A DNA stretch of 64,000 nucleotides from Acidovorax sp. Leaf78 (GCF_001422735.1 NZ_LMLZ01000012.1:342516-406515); one strand, 5' to 3'; positions 25,172 to 34,038 are shown, counted from the stretch's first letter. Translations and numbers: made by a program. The notes: generated by a model not told the origin, from the letters alone.

Positions 25172-27546
25172 GCCGCCACCCCGTAAATCAACGCCTCGTG
25201 CCCAAAGTTCGCCCGCACCAGCGCCTCGGCCATCGGTGGGCAGACGCTGTTGCCGCACATGCGGACCTGGGCGGTTGCCGTCAGGGGGATGCGGGGCACC
25301 TCCAGCGGGTGGGCGGCCTGCTTGCCGTCTTTGAACAGCAGCGCCGGGTCGGGGATTTCGTGGATCACGTAGTCCTCGGGGAAGCCTTGGGCGCGGAATA
25401 GTTCGCGTGGCTTGAGCATGCGCAGGGTGATGTCGACCAGCGCCCACCAGCTGCCGACGTGCCACATCAGCACCAGCTCGGCGGGCTCGGGGAAGTGTTC
25501 GGGCAGGTGGGTGTGCAGCAGCTCGGCGCACTGCCGGGCGCGGGCGCGCTGCTCTGGCGCCAGGCAGTCGGCATGCACCTGCACGGCCTGCACCAGACCC
25601 ATGCGGCCCTTGGTGGGCAGGGTGTGCATGGGCTCGCCCAGGCCCTGCCACTGGCCGCCGCTGCTGTAGTACTTCACTGCGTAGGCGGTGATCAGGCGCT
25701 GGTTGCTGCCCGCGGCAGTGATGGTGGACACCGGTGCGTCAGCCGCGCGGCCGTCACCGTCGTAGAAGCCGCCGTTGGCTTGCTCGAGGCAGGCCGTTAC
25801 CAGGGCGCTGGGGGTGCTGCTGGCTGTGACTGAGTTGAGTGGCGTCTCAATTGAACGTACACCGCTGCTCCACCGTTTGGCGCCGGTGCTGCAGCTTTCG
25901 CCGTGGCCCATGTCCACCAGGGTGGCGGCCACCACGGCTTGCTCGCCGCGGTGCGCGCCGGTGACGGTGCGCAGTGGTTCGGCCGGGCTGTGGCCGCTGC
26001 GCTCACCGTGGTGGGTTAGGTGCGTCAGATGCACGGCCGCCACGCCTTGCTTTACGCCACCGGCCACCGCGGTGCCCAGCGGGCCGCGTATGTCTTGGGT
26101 GCGGGCCTCCTGGCCGGGGCGCTCGCCGTAGCCGATGGTAACCAGGTGCGCGCCAGCCATGGCAAACGCGCCGCCCCCGGCGTGTAGGGTGCCCATCGGG
26201 TTGCTCAGGTCTGCGGTGCGTGATTCGCCTTCGCGACGTTGGCCGTGGGCCACTGGTATTAACGATGCGGCGGTGAGCGCGTGGTGCGTGCCGCTGGCGG
26301 CCACGGTGGAAAGCGGGCCCTGCACGTCGTGGCCGCCCAGGTGGGCCTCGGTAGTGCCGCGCAGCGGGGTGATGGTGGGCGCCACCAGCGAGAAGTGACC
26401 GCCCTTGACCTGGGCGCACTGCGTGCGCAGCGGCTCGGTAGCTGCCATGGTGCGCTGGTTGCTGGCGTTGGCGTGCTCGGTGAGGTAGGGCGTCAGCGCC
26501 GCGGTGGCAACGGCATGGTGTCCGCCAGTCGTCACCGTCGGCAGCGGACCCGACACAGGTGCGCCAGGGTGCCCGGTGGTGTTGGTCACTACCGTGGCGG
26601 CGCCGGTGCTCACGATGAATGGGTTGGCGCTGGTCAGCACGTGCCGCCACAGGCCCTTCGCCACTCGGCGCTGAGTGTTGGTGGCCAGGGCCTTCTTGCG
26701 GTCAAAGATGCTGGCGGCGTCCAGGCTGAAGTCGATGCACTCGGCCGCCGTGCGGTAGGGCGCCAGCTTGCCGGCCAGCACCTGTTTATTGTCCGGCGCG
26801 CCGTGGGTGGTTGCCGGGCGGGCGACGGTAGGGCGCCCATCGCGGCGGCCCACCATGAAGAACCGCTTGCGGATGGTGGGGGTGTTGTAGTCGCAGGCTT
26901 TGAGCTCGGCGCACTCCACGGTGTAGTGCAGGCCGTCGAGCGCCATGGAGAACTCGGCCTCGCTGAATGCCAGTGGGCCAGTGCACAGGGCTTCACGAGC
27001 GTCGGCAATCGATTCGTTCCCTTCGCGCTCGTCCAGGGGCACGCCAGTGGTGAGCATCTGCCGAAACAGGCGGAAGGTCTGGCCTTTCTTTGCCGGGTCG
27101 GGGTAGTCGTCGCCTTTCTCGTCCTGCATGAGGGGGCCCCAGGTCTGAAACTCTTCCACGTTCTCCAGCATGAAGCCGCGGGGTTTGGTGCGTACCACCC
27201 AGCGCACGCCGATCCAGGCCAGGCCGCGGATGTTCTTAGCCACCGGCGTGCCGCCTTTGGCCTTGCTGAAGTGCTTGCAGTCGGGCGACAACCACACCAG
27301 CCCCACAGGCTGGTTGCGCGTGACCTTGATGGGGTCCACATCCCACACCGATTCGCACAGGTGCAGCGTGTGCGGGTGGTTGATGGCGTGCATCGCCAGC
27401 GCCTCGGGGTCGTGGTTGATCGCGATGTCCACGGGACGGCCAAAGGCGCGCTCGAGCCCGGTGCTGGTGCCGCCACCGCCGGCGAAGTTGTCGATGATGA
27501 GTTCGCCGGGGAAAGCGAGGGGGAGGGTGAAGGCGTCGCGTTTCAT
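25168..27546 (-). CDS. DNA (cytosine-5) methyltransferase with a long internal repeat region
   Basis: Transfers a methyl group from S-adenosylmethionine to cytosine C5. The protein has 792 residues, about twice a typical phage enzyme. Motif I is DNFAGGGGTSTGLE near residue 20; the Cys loop is WLSPDCKHFSKAKGG; motif VI is ENVEEF; the C-terminal helix motif is MCGNSVCPPMAEALV. Between the catalytic part and the C-terminus are about nine degenerate repeats of about 38 residues with a P-L-x-T-V core (see separate repeat entry). The ATG overlaps the stop of the upstream adenine-type enzyme (ATGA). It may protect phage DNA from host restriction. Confidence 0.88.
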   Translation of the reverse strand: MKRDAFTLPLAFPGELIIDNFAGGGGTSTGLERAFGRPVDIAINHDPEALAMHAINHPHTLHLCESVWDVDPIKVTRNQPVGLVWLSPDCKHFSKAKGGTPVAKNIRGLAWIGVRWVVRTKPRGFMLENVEEFQTWGPLMQDEKGDDYPDPAKKGQTFRLFRQMLTTGVPLDEREGNESIADAREALCTGPLAFSEAEFSMALDGLHYTVECAELKACDYNTPTIRKRFFMVGRRDGRPTVARPATTHGAPDNKQVLAGKLAPYRTAAECIDFSLDAASIFDRKKALATNTQRRVAKGLWRHVLTSANPFIVSTGAATVVTNTTGHPGAPVSGPLPTVTTGGHHAVATAALTPYLTEHANASNQRTMAATEPLRTQCAQVKGGHFSLVAPTITPLRGTTEAHLGGHDVQGPLSTVAASGTHHALTAASLIPVAHGQRREGESRTADLSNPMGTLHAGGGAFAMAGAHLVTIGYGERPGQEARTQDIRGPLGTAVAGGVKQGVAAVHLTHLTHHGERSGHSPAEPLRTVTGAHRGEQAVVAATLVDMGHGESCSTGAKRWSSGVRSIETPLNSVTASSTPSALVTACLEQANGGFYDGDGRAADAPVSTITAAGSNQRLITAYAVKYYSSGGQWQGLGEPMHTLPTKGRMGLVQAVQVHADCLAPEQRARARQCAELLHTHLPEHFPEPAELVLMWHVGSWWALVDITLRMLKPRELFRAQGFPEDYVIHEIPDPALLFKDGKQAAHPLEVPRIPLTATAQVRMCGNSVCPPMAEALVRANFGHEALIYGVAA
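25580..26625 (-). repeat. Nine degenerate protein repeats inside the cytosine methyltransferase
   Basis: Successive units share a P-(L/M)-x-T-(V/L)-x-A core followed by a hydrophobic strand: PLPTVTTGGHHAV, PLRTQCAQVKGGHF, PLSTVAASGTHHAL, PMGTLHAGGGAF, PLGTAVAGGVKQG, PLRTVTGAHRGEQ, PLNSVTASSTPS, PVSTITAAGSNQ and PMHTLPTKGRMG. Period is about 30-44 residues. They occupy the position of the target-recognition region. Confidence 0.8.
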
Positions 27547-28748
27547 GCGTGTTCCAGGCAAGGTTGTGCGAAAAGCGAGCCCTGCGCGATGGACTGTTCA
27601 ACCCGTCGGCAGGCGATATCGAAATAGGCGGGTTCGCGCTCGATGCCGATGAACTGGAAGCCTTCGGGCAATGCTGCTTTGCCGGTGCTGCCGCTCCCCA
27701 TGAAGGGGTCCAGCACAACACCGCCGGCGGGTGTCACCAGGCGCACGAGATAGGCCATCAGCGTGGTGGGCTTGACGGTGGGGTGGTGGTTGCCGTTGCG
27801 CGCTGCCGAGTAGGCGCGCTCGCGGTCGCCCATCGTGGCGTCTGTTCTGACCGCAGGCGCCGCGAAGCTCTCGAGCCCTTCGTTGCGGTCCTCGCGGCTG
27901 GCTTTGGCGCAATAGAAGAATCGGGCGGCGCTGGTGGTGGCGTCGCGGCGCATGCCGGGCTTCATCTTGAATCCGACTGCTCCGCCGTTAGCGCTGGCTG
28001 CGCTGGGTTCCTCTCCACGGCCTCGCTGCATGGCGCCGTAAACGTTTTGGTTGTCGCGCGGCGTGGTGCTGGTACTGGCTGCGACCAGTTGGCCTGGCGC
28101 GGCCGGAAACGCTTCGAGTACTTCGTCGCTGCCGTCATGCACGAGGTTGGCCGGCCATCGGCCCACGTACTCCTGCGCATCGCCCTGCGTGCCGCGCCGT
28201 GCGGCGGCCGTGCCCGGCGCGCCCAGGGCGTTGTTACTGCATGCCGCAAAGGACGTGAAGGCCGCTGTACGCGCCTCATCGCCCACTCGGCAGGCGGCTA
28301 TGTTCAGGGCGCCGGTACCGTAGGCGCCCCAGTTCTCGGCCACGGTGCCATTCAAGGGCTTGCGCGCCAGGGTGATCGGTTCAAGCGCGGGTTTGAGGGC
28401 TGTGCCACCCCAGTCACCGTTGTGGGACTTGGGGAAGCCCGATCCGTACACCCAGGCGATCATGTCGCGGATTTCAAAACCGGCATCCTCGATGCGCACG
28501 GCCATGCGGTGCTGCGTGCGGGTGCCAGCAAACGCCAGCAGATGGCCGCCTGGCTTGAGCACGCGCAGGCACTCAGCCCACACGTCGACACTCGGAACGT
28601 CGTAGTCCCATCGCTTGCCCATGAAGCTGAGGCCGTACGGTGGATCGCACACCACGCTGTCGACAGTGTTGTCGGGCAAACCCTTCAACACATCCAGGCA
28701 ATCACCCAGGTGCAGGGTTGCGTTTCCGATATGCGCGACCCGGCTCAT
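27543..28748 (-). CDS. DNA methyltransferase, N6-adenine/N4-cytosine type
   Basis: 401 residues from ATG 28748. The catalytic motif DPPYGLSFMG (near residue 40) precedes the SAM-binding motif DPFMGSGSTG near the C-terminus, the beta-class order. The DPPY form favours N6-adenine. A long variable middle (about residues 130-320) carries the presumed recognition region. The target sequence cannot be deduced. It is directly coupled to the C5 enzyme and no restriction nuclease is nearby, so both look like orphan phage methylases. Confidence 0.88.
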   Translation of the reverse strand: MSRVAHIGNATLHLGDCLDVLKGLPDNTVDSVVCDPPYGLSFMGKRWDYDVPSVDVWAECLRVLKPGGHLLAFAGTRTQHRMAVRIEDAGFEIRDMIAWVYGSGFPKSHNGDWGGTALKPALEPITLARKPLNGTVAENWGAYGTGALNIAACRVGDEARTAAFTSFAACSNNALGAPGTAAARRGTQGDAQEYVGRWPANLVHDGSDEVLEAFPAAPGQLVAASTSTTPRDNQNVYGAMQRGRGEEPSAASANGGAVGFKMKPGMRRDATTSAARFFYCAKASREDRNEGLESFAAPAVRTDATMGDRERAYSAARNGNHHPTVKPTTLMAYLVRLVTPAGGVVLDPFMGSGSTGKAALPEGFQFIGIEREPAYFDIACRRVEQSIAQGSLFAQPCLEHA

Positions 28749-29281
28749 GCTGCGCAAGCCTCCAGCGCCTGCACGGACGCGCCTGAGACGGGCCGCAGCG
28801 CCTGCTCCACGCTCGCCGTGCCCAGGTGGCCGCGCTGCAGCATGCGGTCCAGCTCCAGCGCGCCGGCGGCCAGGCTGTATTCGTGGAGCTGGGGCAGCAG
28901 GCGCTCGATGGCGGCCAGGCCGCTGGTGATGGACGCGCGCTGCTGCTCCAACGCGCTGGGGGTGGCGGCCACGTCTGCCAGGGCGTTGGCGGTGCCCAGC
29001 AGGATGCGCGCCTCTGGCGTGTCTCCCAGGCCGTGCAGGCCTGCGGCGTGCGCCACGGTGTACACCAGCCGGCCCATGGCGTCGGCCACCAGGGTGGCGT
29101 CGTTGCCGATGTAGGCCTGCAGGCCCGCGCGGGTGCGCAGCTGGCGCACTTCGTCCATGATGCGGGCGCGCACCAGGGCCTGGGCGATGCGGTTGTGCAG
29201 GATGTCGCTGTCGGCGTGTGCCCCGTTGCCGTAGCGCTGGCCGCGCTTGAACAGGGCTTCTCGTTTTTGCTGGCGGTTCAT
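28745..29281 (-). CDS. Phage protein, unknown
   Basis: 178 residues, basic N-terminus ([20 protein letters not shown]) then almost entirely helical and Ala/Leu-rich. ATGA coupling with the adenine-type methyltransferase gene. No family recognised. Confidence 0.7.
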   Translation of the reverse strand: MNRQQKREALFKRGQRYGNGAHADSDILHNRIAQALVRARIMDEVRQLRTRAGLQAYIGNDATLVADAMGRLVYTVAHAAGLHGLGDTPEARILLGTANALADVAATPSALEQQRASITSGLAAIERLLPQLHEYSLAAGALELDRMLQRGHLGTASVEQALRPVSGASVQALEACAA

Positions 29282-29574
29282 GGCTGGGTGACCTTTTCAA
29301 TGCGTCCATCGGGGAAGTGCAGGCGGTTGCCCACGCGGCTGGGCAAGGCGAAGGCGGCAAAGCGTCCATCGGTCAGGCCGGGGTTGCGCTGCAGCTCGGG
29401 GCAGGTGTAGGAGCCGCCGCGCAGCATCTGGCTGCGCTCGCGCGCCTCGCGGGCGATGCGGGCCTGGTTGGCGCGTTCGCGGGCGGCGTTGGCGGCCAGG
29501 GTGGCGGCGCGTTTTTCGGCACTGGTCTGGTGGCGGGCTTCGTAGCTGCCGGGCTCTGGTGTGGGCAGTGTCAT
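29278..29574 (-). CDS. Small phage protein, unknown
   Basis: 98 residues starting [15 protein letters not shown]. The middle is a strongly charged helix rich in Ala, Arg and Glu; the end [17 protein letters not shown] looks like a beta-hairpin. It overlaps both neighbours by ATGA-type junctions. Confidence 0.65.
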   Translation of the reverse strand: MTLPTPEPGSYEARHQTSAEKRAATLAANAARERANQARIAREARERSQMLRGGSYTCPELQRNPGLTDGRFAAFALPSRVGNRLHFPDGRIEKVTQP

Positions 29575-30206
29575 GCTGTCGCTCCCGGCATCTGTTGGCA
29601 CTGGGCCGTCAGCAGCTCGTACCGCTGCAGGAAGGTGTCCCGGTGGTGCTTCCACGTCATGGCCTCGCGCACCGGGGTGTTGAGGCTGACTGCTTCAAGT
29701 GCAGGCACTTCGCGGCCCGGCCTGTCGATCACGTCCCAGAGCAGGTTTCGCGCAGCCTTGAAGGGCATCAGGTCGCGGCGTTCGGTGGCCAGGGCTGTCA
29801 GGTCGGCATGCTTGACCAGGTGGCGATAAGCCGTGTGCGCGGTCTGCAGGTGGTAGTGCTGGCGCACCAGCTTCGCCAGGGGGTTCTCGAACATGATCCA
29901 GGCGAGGTTGAGCACCCATTTCACGGGGCTGGCCGCGTCGCCTGTCATGCATTCGTGAGCGTCGTGCATCAGGCCCAGGCGCTGCACATGACAGTTGTGG
30001 CCCTGCGCGTCGAGGATGTCGGCTACCAGAATGCTGTGCTCTGCAACGCTGTAGGGGCGGGCGGCATGGCCCGTGAATCGGTTGATTTGCGCCAGGCTGT
30101 GGGCAATGACCTCAATGCGCGGGGCCTTGTTCTGCACAAGCAGCTGCAGGCCGTTGATGTGCTGGTCGGTGCCGTCGGCGGTGAGGATCCAGTGGGAGGG
30201 GGTCAT
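29571..30206 (-). CDS. HD-domain phosphohydrolase, YfbR-like
   Basis: 211 residues. The metal-binding HD pattern is visible: [14 protein letters not shown], then [10 protein letters not shown] and a later Asp in [12 protein letters not shown]. The order and spacing fit phage-encoded HD hydrolases related to the 5'-deoxynucleotidase YfbR, which act on deoxynucleoside monophosphates. In a phage early operon such an enzyme could tune nucleotide pools or remove signalling nucleotides. The substrate is not proven. Confidence 0.75.
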   Translation of the reverse strand: MTPSHWILTADGTDQHINGLQLLVQNKAPRIEVIAHSLAQINRFTGHAARPYSVAEHSILVADILDAQGHNCHVQRLGLMHDAHECMTGDAASPVKWVLNLAWIMFENPLAKLVRQHYHLQTAHTAYRHLVKHADLTALATERRDLMPFKAARNLLWDVIDRPGREVPALEAVSLNTPVREAMTWKHHRDTFLQRYELLTAQCQQMPGATA

Positions 30207-30208
30207 GG

Positions 30209-30436
30209 TCAGAACAGGCTCAGGGTTTGGCCGGTGGCGACAGGGTGGGCCTGGTGCCGCGCTTTGAATTCAGCTTGCGTTTCGAAGATCTGGCGGCCGT
30301 GCTGGTCGCGCGCTGCAGTACCGTCAGGAAGACGCACCGCGACGTCCCAGGTCGAGAAGGGGTAGCCCATGGCGTCGCGCTTGCCAGCTGCGTCCATGGC
30401 ATCGCTCCATGCGACCAGTTCGGTGGCGGTGGTCAT
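30209..30436 (-). CDS. Small phage protein, unknown
   Basis: 75 residues beginning MTTATELVAWSDAMDAAGKR. Contains VRLPDGTAARDQHGRQIFET. Start chosen at the ATG; the frame is open a little further upstream. No family recognised. Confidence 0.6.
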   Translation of the reverse strand: MTTATELVAWSDAMDAAGKRDAMGYPFSTWDVAVRLPDGTAARDQHGRQIFETQAEFKARHQAHPVATGQTLSLF

Positions 30437-30452
30437 GTCGACGTGTCTGGGC

Positions 30453-30905
30453 TCAGCTGACGGCGTGGGCGGCTTCGTCCTCTGCCGCTTCGTGGCCCAA
30501 GGCTGCATAGGCCGCGCCGTCGGTGTAGTCGTCAGCGTGGAACACGCCGTTGCGCGCGCTGGCGGCGGCGCGGGTGAGCTTCAGCGTCTGCATGAAGGCC
30601 CAGCCCTGGCGGGTGGTGAGGCTGGTGTCCTCGATGGCGTTGAACGCGGCGACGGTGGCGGCCATGCTGCGCTCCTGCGGGGTGACGGCGATGCCCTGCG
30701 TGCCGTCGCGCTGGTGGCCGCGGTGGTTGATGATTTCGGCGGCATCGCGCAGCACCTCTTGCGCCAGCTTGGGGCCGGTGCGGATGGATGCGACGTTGGA
30801 CGCGGCTGCGACAGGCGCAGCGTGGCCGGGCAGGGCTTTGGCAATGGTGGTGCCGCGTGCTGCGGGCTTGGTGGCGGCGCGGCTGCGCTTGCTGGATGTG
30901 GACAT
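30453..30905 (-). CDS. Early phage protein, unknown
   Basis: 150 residues from MSTSSKRSRAATKPAARG; the first 45 residues are basic and disordered-looking. A conserved-looking core follows (AQEVLRDAAEIINHRGHQRDG ... SMAATVAAFNAI), reminiscent of small hypothetical phage proteins of the DUF6378 kind, but I am not certain. An acidic tail ends the protein. Confidence 0.65.
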   Translation of the reverse strand: MSTSSKRSRAATKPAARGTTIAKALPGHAAPVAAASNVASIRTGPKLAQEVLRDAAEIINHRGHQRDGTQGIAVTPQERSMAATVAAFNAIEDTSLTTRQGWAFMQTLKLTRAAASARNGVFHADDYTDGAAYAALGHEAAEDEAAHAVS

Positions 30906-30963
30906 GGTGGTTGCTTTCGCTGGGTTGTGTGGCTGGGCCACGGGTTGGGGTGGGTGGTGGCGG

Positions 30964-31308
30964 TCAGGCATGCGTTTCAGCCGCGGCACGCTCTGCTGGG
31001 GTGCGCTTGGGCATGTACTGCAGGCTGACGGCGGTGGCGCGCAGCTCGGGGCGTGGCGGGTGGGTGGCGCCGGTGTGCTGGTACACGCGGGTCAGGCGTG
31101 CATCGACAATGGCGCCGGGCTGCATGTCATTGGCGTGGGCCTTCCAAAACGCTTGCGCTTCGGGGCCTTCCCACCGCACGCGGTACACCTGTTTCATGTG
31201 CGTGCCCAGGCTGTCGATGAGCTGCAGGGTGAGCTGAAATGCGCCGTCCTCAGCCTTCGAGACTTCGGCTCGGGCTTTGCTCATGAACAGGGTGCCGGTG
31301 TGCTGCAT
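30964..31308 (-). CDS. Early phage protein, unknown
   Basis: 114 residues. The ATG at 31308 has TAGGAG about seven bases upstream. The protein alternates beta strands (AFQLTLQLIDSLG, QVYRVRWEG, AIVDARLTRVY), suggesting a small beta-barrel, possibly nucleic-acid binding. This is an inference from pattern only. Confidence 0.65.
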   Translation of the reverse strand: MQHTGTLFMSKARAEVSKAEDGAFQLTLQLIDSLGTHMKQVYRVRWEGPEAQAFWKAHANDMQPGAIVDARLTRVYQHTGATHPPRPELRATAVSLQYMPKRTPAERAAAETHA

Positions 31309-31334
31309 GGTGGGCTCCTACCTGGGGTGGCGGG

Positions 31335-32054
31335 TCAGTCGTATTGAGCAGATGCGGCGCTGCGCACGTCGTCGTCATCCATGTCGATGTCGACCTTGGT
31401 GCGGCCGACATACATCGCCATGAGGGTGGTGTCGAATTCCCCGATGACGTCGGGGCGGCTGGCGGGGGTGACGTCTTTGCCGTCCATGCGAAGCGCGTAC
31501 ACGGCCCCGTAGTCGTTGACCGCAATGCGGTGCTGTGCCTGGTACTTGACGTCTTCGCGATCGCGCGTCTGGCTGTAGGGCCGTTTGTTCGGGTTCTCGT
31601 CGCTGTCGAGGTAAAGCCATCCACCCGTGCCATAGGTGGAGGGTTCCCAGTACGCGTAGAAGGCCTCGTGCGCTTCTTTGCTGAAGGCGTCGCGTGCAAT
31701 CTTCAGCAGTTCTGAAATCTTGACTACAGCGGGCACGGAGGGCATGGCACTTTGCATGACCTTCGCCATGGCCGCGGCCACTGTTTCTTCGTTGGCGCCG
31801 CGCACGTGACTTGTGATGGCCTCGTTCAGTACGTGCTGAAACTTGGCGATATCGGAGGTGCGCAATCCGTGGGGCATTGCTTGTGCCAGCTGCACCTCCA
31901 GCTCCTTGCGGAACTCGCTGCGGTAGCCGGTGGCGCTGTCGATGGCTGACCTCAATGCATCGGCAATGGCTTTGTCGACCAGTGGCTGCAGGCGATCGGC
32001 TGCGCAGGCCTGGGCAATGATTCCGGGGAGATCCAGCTCAATATTGATGTTCAT
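31335..32054 (-). CDS. Early phage protein, unknown
   Basis: 239 residues. The N-terminal 130 are helical (MNINIELDLPGIIAQACAAD...); the second half is Tyr/Asp-rich, with YWEPSTYGTGGWLYLDSDEN, and ends in a very acidic stretch (VDIDMDDDDVRS). I recognise no family. Confidence 0.7.
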   Translation of the reverse strand: MNINIELDLPGIIAQACAADRLQPLVDKAIADALRSAIDSATGYRSEFRKELEVQLAQAMPHGLRTSDIAKFQHVLNEAITSHVRGANEETVAAAMAKVMQSAMPSVPAVVKISELLKIARDAFSKEAHEAFYAYWEPSTYGTGGWLYLDSDENPNKRPYSQTRDREDVKYQAQHRIAVNDYGAVYALRMDGKDVTPASRPDVIGEFDTTLMAMYVGRTKVDIDMDDDDVRSAASAQYD

Positions 32055-32068
32055 GGTTTTCTCGGTGG

Positions 32069-32115
32069 TATGAAATTGATAGCTGCTACCGCTTGCCCAT
32101 CAAACGCTAGCGCCC
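32069..32115. repeat. Dispersed short repeat, copy 3
   Basis: TTGATAGCTGCTACCGCTTGCCCATCAAACGCTAGCGCC, an imperfect inverted repeat with the family core. It overlaps the 3' end of the next gene and supplies its last codons and stop. Confidence 0.6.
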
Positions 32116-32333
32116 ATGTAGGCCGCCAGCAGGATGACGCACGTGAACAGCGCCAACACCAGCGCATAGCCGATCAGCTCCATGGCGGTGGGCGGGTCTT
32201 CGTCGGGCAGTTCGCAGGCCTGCGGGGTGGGACAGGCGGTGCGGCAGCGGCGGCACTCTTGGCAGCTGCACAGGTGCGGGCCGCGTGCGCGGGCGCGGCG
32301 CTCGGTGGTGGGGGTGTGGCTGGCGGTGTTCAT
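32100..32333 (-). CDS. Cys-rich single-pass membrane protein, small
   Basis: 77 residues. The N-terminal half has six Cys in CSCQECRRCRTACPTPQAC, the second half a hydrophobic segment (ELIGYALVLALFTCVILLAAY). It could bind a metal near the membrane. The start overlaps the preceding stop (ATGA). Unknown role. Confidence 0.6.
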   Translation of the reverse strand: MNTASHTPTTERRARARGPHLCSCQECRRCRTACPTPQACELPDEDPPTAMELIGYALVLALFTCVILLAAYMGASV

Positions 32334-32479
32334 CGCAGCCAGCCCGCCAAAACGGCCAGGGCCAGGCCCAGGACTGCGCCGATGACCATGCCGTTGCTCA
32401 GGCCCGCGCGGAACGCGGCGGCGGCTTCGTCGGCCACGCTAGGCAGCGGGGTGGGGGTGCGCATGCGCGGGCCGGTCAT
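32330..32479 (-). CDS. Very small membrane protein
   Basis: 49 residues, starting MTGPRMRTPTPLPSVADEAA and ending with a hydrophobic helix (MVIGAVLGLALAVLAGW). Stop and start overlap the neighbours (ATGA on both sides), so it fits exactly into the chain of coupled early genes. Confidence 0.6.
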   Translation of the reverse strand: MTGPRMRTPTPLPSVADEAAAAFRAGLSNGMVIGAVLGLALAVLAGWLR

Positions 32480-32613
32480 GGCAGCCTCCGCGCGCTGGTG
32501 GCGGGCAGGCCCAGGGCCAGGGCCTGGGCGATCGCGTCGCAGCCGCCGGTGGCCCAGATGCGGTGCGTGGTGGTGCCCACGCGCACGCCGTAGAGGTTGA
32601 CGGCGCGGATCAT
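32476..32613 (-). CDS. Very small phage protein
   Basis: 45 residues starting MIRAVNLYGVRVGTTTHRIW. Joined to the preceding gene by ATGA (start at 32613, upstream stop at 32612-32610) and to the next by overlap. No family. Confidence 0.55.
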   Translation of the reverse strand: MIRAVNLYGVRVGTTTHRIWATGGCDAIAQALALGLPATSARRLP

Positions 32614-33266
32614 GCTGGCGTTCGCACTTGGCGCAACAGGGCGTTGAAGTAGATCGCGCAGCGCTCGCCGTGCTCTGCCACCTCGGCTGCGCGGCACTCT
32701 TCGGCTGTCATGAAGTCGCTGGGGTCGTTGCGGTATTGCTGCTCCCAAGCGGTGAAGGCGGCGGCAAAGTCCTGCAACGTTGCGGGCGCACTATCCTGCG
32801 AAGCATTGCAACTGCAAAGGAGCCCGCCATGGGTGGTGTCAACTGTCTTCCCGACCCCTTCACCTTGTCCGATCGCTCGAACCCCAGCATCAAGCACGAT
32901 GTGGAGCTTCTCGAAAAGAGCGGCGAGCTTTTCCTGCGTGTCTGGATTGGCGGTGTTCAGGCCGATATGGCTGTGGAGTGCCTCCTCACCAAGGCTCAGG
33001 CGGAACAGTTCGCGCGCGGCGCGGAGAAGCTGGCGACCCGACTGGATTTCTAGTGCCTGCGGGTGTTGGCGGTCTGCCAGCAGCGTGAGGCCGGTGTTGA
33101 TGTAGCCCGCGCCATCGGGGCTGGGTGCGCGGTGGGTGAGCTTGCGGACCAGTGCGTGCGGTCCGTCCATGTCGATGGCGTCGACCAGCTCGCGGTCAGC
33201 GTCCGTCTCTGCCGTCAGGGTGAATTGTTGGCCCCGCTCGGCGTCGGGGTGGGTGGTGATCTGCAT
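32610..33266 (-). CDS. First gene of the leftward early operon, unknown
   Basis: 218 residues from ATG 33266, with GGAGGAA immediately upstream. The N-terminal domain (MQITTHPDAERGQQFTLTAE) is beta-rich and the C-terminal domain helical (QDFAAAFTAWEQQYRNDPSDF). Being the first gene after the strong leftward promoter it occupies the slot of lambda N-like or anti-restriction genes, but the sequence gives no support for either function. Confidence 0.7.
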   Translation of the reverse strand: MQITTHPDAERGQQFTLTAETDADRELVDAIDMDGPHALVRKLTHRAPSPDGAGYINTGLTLLADRQHPQALEIQSGRQLLRAARELFRLSLGEEALHSHIGLNTANPDTQEKLAALFEKLHIVLDAGVRAIGQGEGVGKTVDTTHGGLLCSCNASQDSAPATLQDFAAAFTAWEQQYRNDPSDFMTAEECRAAEVAEHGERCAIYFNALLRQVRTPA

Positions 33267-33301
33267 CGTTCCTCCAAGGCGCCGGGGTGGCGCGTGGAGG
33301 T

Positions 33302-33343
33302 AATTTACCTGCAGGTATATGTACGTGTCAATACCTGTGGGTA
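33302..33343 (-). promoter_or_regulatory. Leftward early promoter with two repressor operators
   Basis: On the minus strand a perfect -35 TTGACA (33331-33326) and a -10 TAAATT (33307-33302) are 18 bases apart. Operator TACCTGCAGGTA (33306-33317) overlaps the -10 and spacer; TACCTGTGGGTA (33332-33343) abuts the -35. Both fit TACC-N4-GGTA. Repressor binding at either would block the promoter. Confidence 0.75.
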
Positions 33344-33400
33344 TATGATTTGAACGGTGTGGCATTTACACTGCCACCACAACAGTTGAGGGGTGCTGCT

Positions 33401-33988
33401 ATGTCGAGGGTGATTGACGTGGTGTTGGTGATAGCCCTTGCAGCGGCTGCATCGTCGGCCGCTGGACAGGTGCAATGTCGAATGCCAAATGGGGTTGTGA
33501 TCACCCAGCAGCTTGGCGGCTGCCCGCGAGATGCGGTGCAAATTACGCCCGGCGGAGCAGCTACAGCGCAGGCCGTGACGGCAGCGCCGCCGCCAAGTCA
33601 GCAGCCTGTGGCGGCGCCTGTGGTTTCGGATGGGGCCGCAAAGGTGCCTGTTTCAGGCGCAAGCAATGACGGGCTTTCCATGCTGGCATGGATGCTCATC
33701 GTAGGCATCGGAACAGGCCTAGTTTTTGCAATCAAGGGCTCTGGTGGCACATCAGGCCCGGCTCGGTTCTGTACCACCTGTGGCCATGAAGGGGCGGCTA
33801 AAACGAAGACGCGCGGTTCTACGGCCGTGGAGCTTGTCCTCTGGCTGTGCTTGTTCTTGCCAGGTCTGATTTACTCGGTCTGGCGGCTTGCAAACAAGTA
33901 CAAGACTTGCTCGCAATGTGGCGGCACCGCGCTTGTGCCCCCGAGCTCGCCAATTGCCGTGGCTACGAAGAAACGCTTGTCGGAATAG
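33401..33988 (+). CDS. Membrane protein with zinc-ribbon-like motifs, possible lysogenic conversion gene
   Basis: 195 residues from ATG 33401. An N-terminal signal-like hydrophobic stretch (VIDVVLVIALAAAASSAAG) is followed by a Pro/Ala-rich region, a transmembrane helix (MLAWMLIVGIGTGLVF) and CTTCGHEG. A second helix (ELVLWLCLFLPGLIYSVW) and CSQCGG follow, so two CxxC pairs flank it as a split zinc ribbon. It lies between the two operator clusters and points away from the leftward promoter, a common place for superinfection-exclusion or conversion genes. Function unknown. Confidence 0.75.
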   Translation: MSRVIDVVLVIALAAAASSAAGQVQCRMPNGVVITQQLGGCPRDAVQITPGGAATAQAVTAAPPPSQQPVAAPVVSDGAAKVPVSGASNDGLSMLAWMLIVGIGTGLVFAIKGSGGTSGPARFCTTCGHEGAAKTKTRGSTAVELVLWLCLFLPGLIYSVWRLANKYKTCSQCGGTALVPPSSPIAVATKKRLSE

Positions 33989-34038
33989 TTCTTTAGTCGC
34001 GAGGGCGACGCACGAACGGCAGCACGTTGCTGTGCCGC

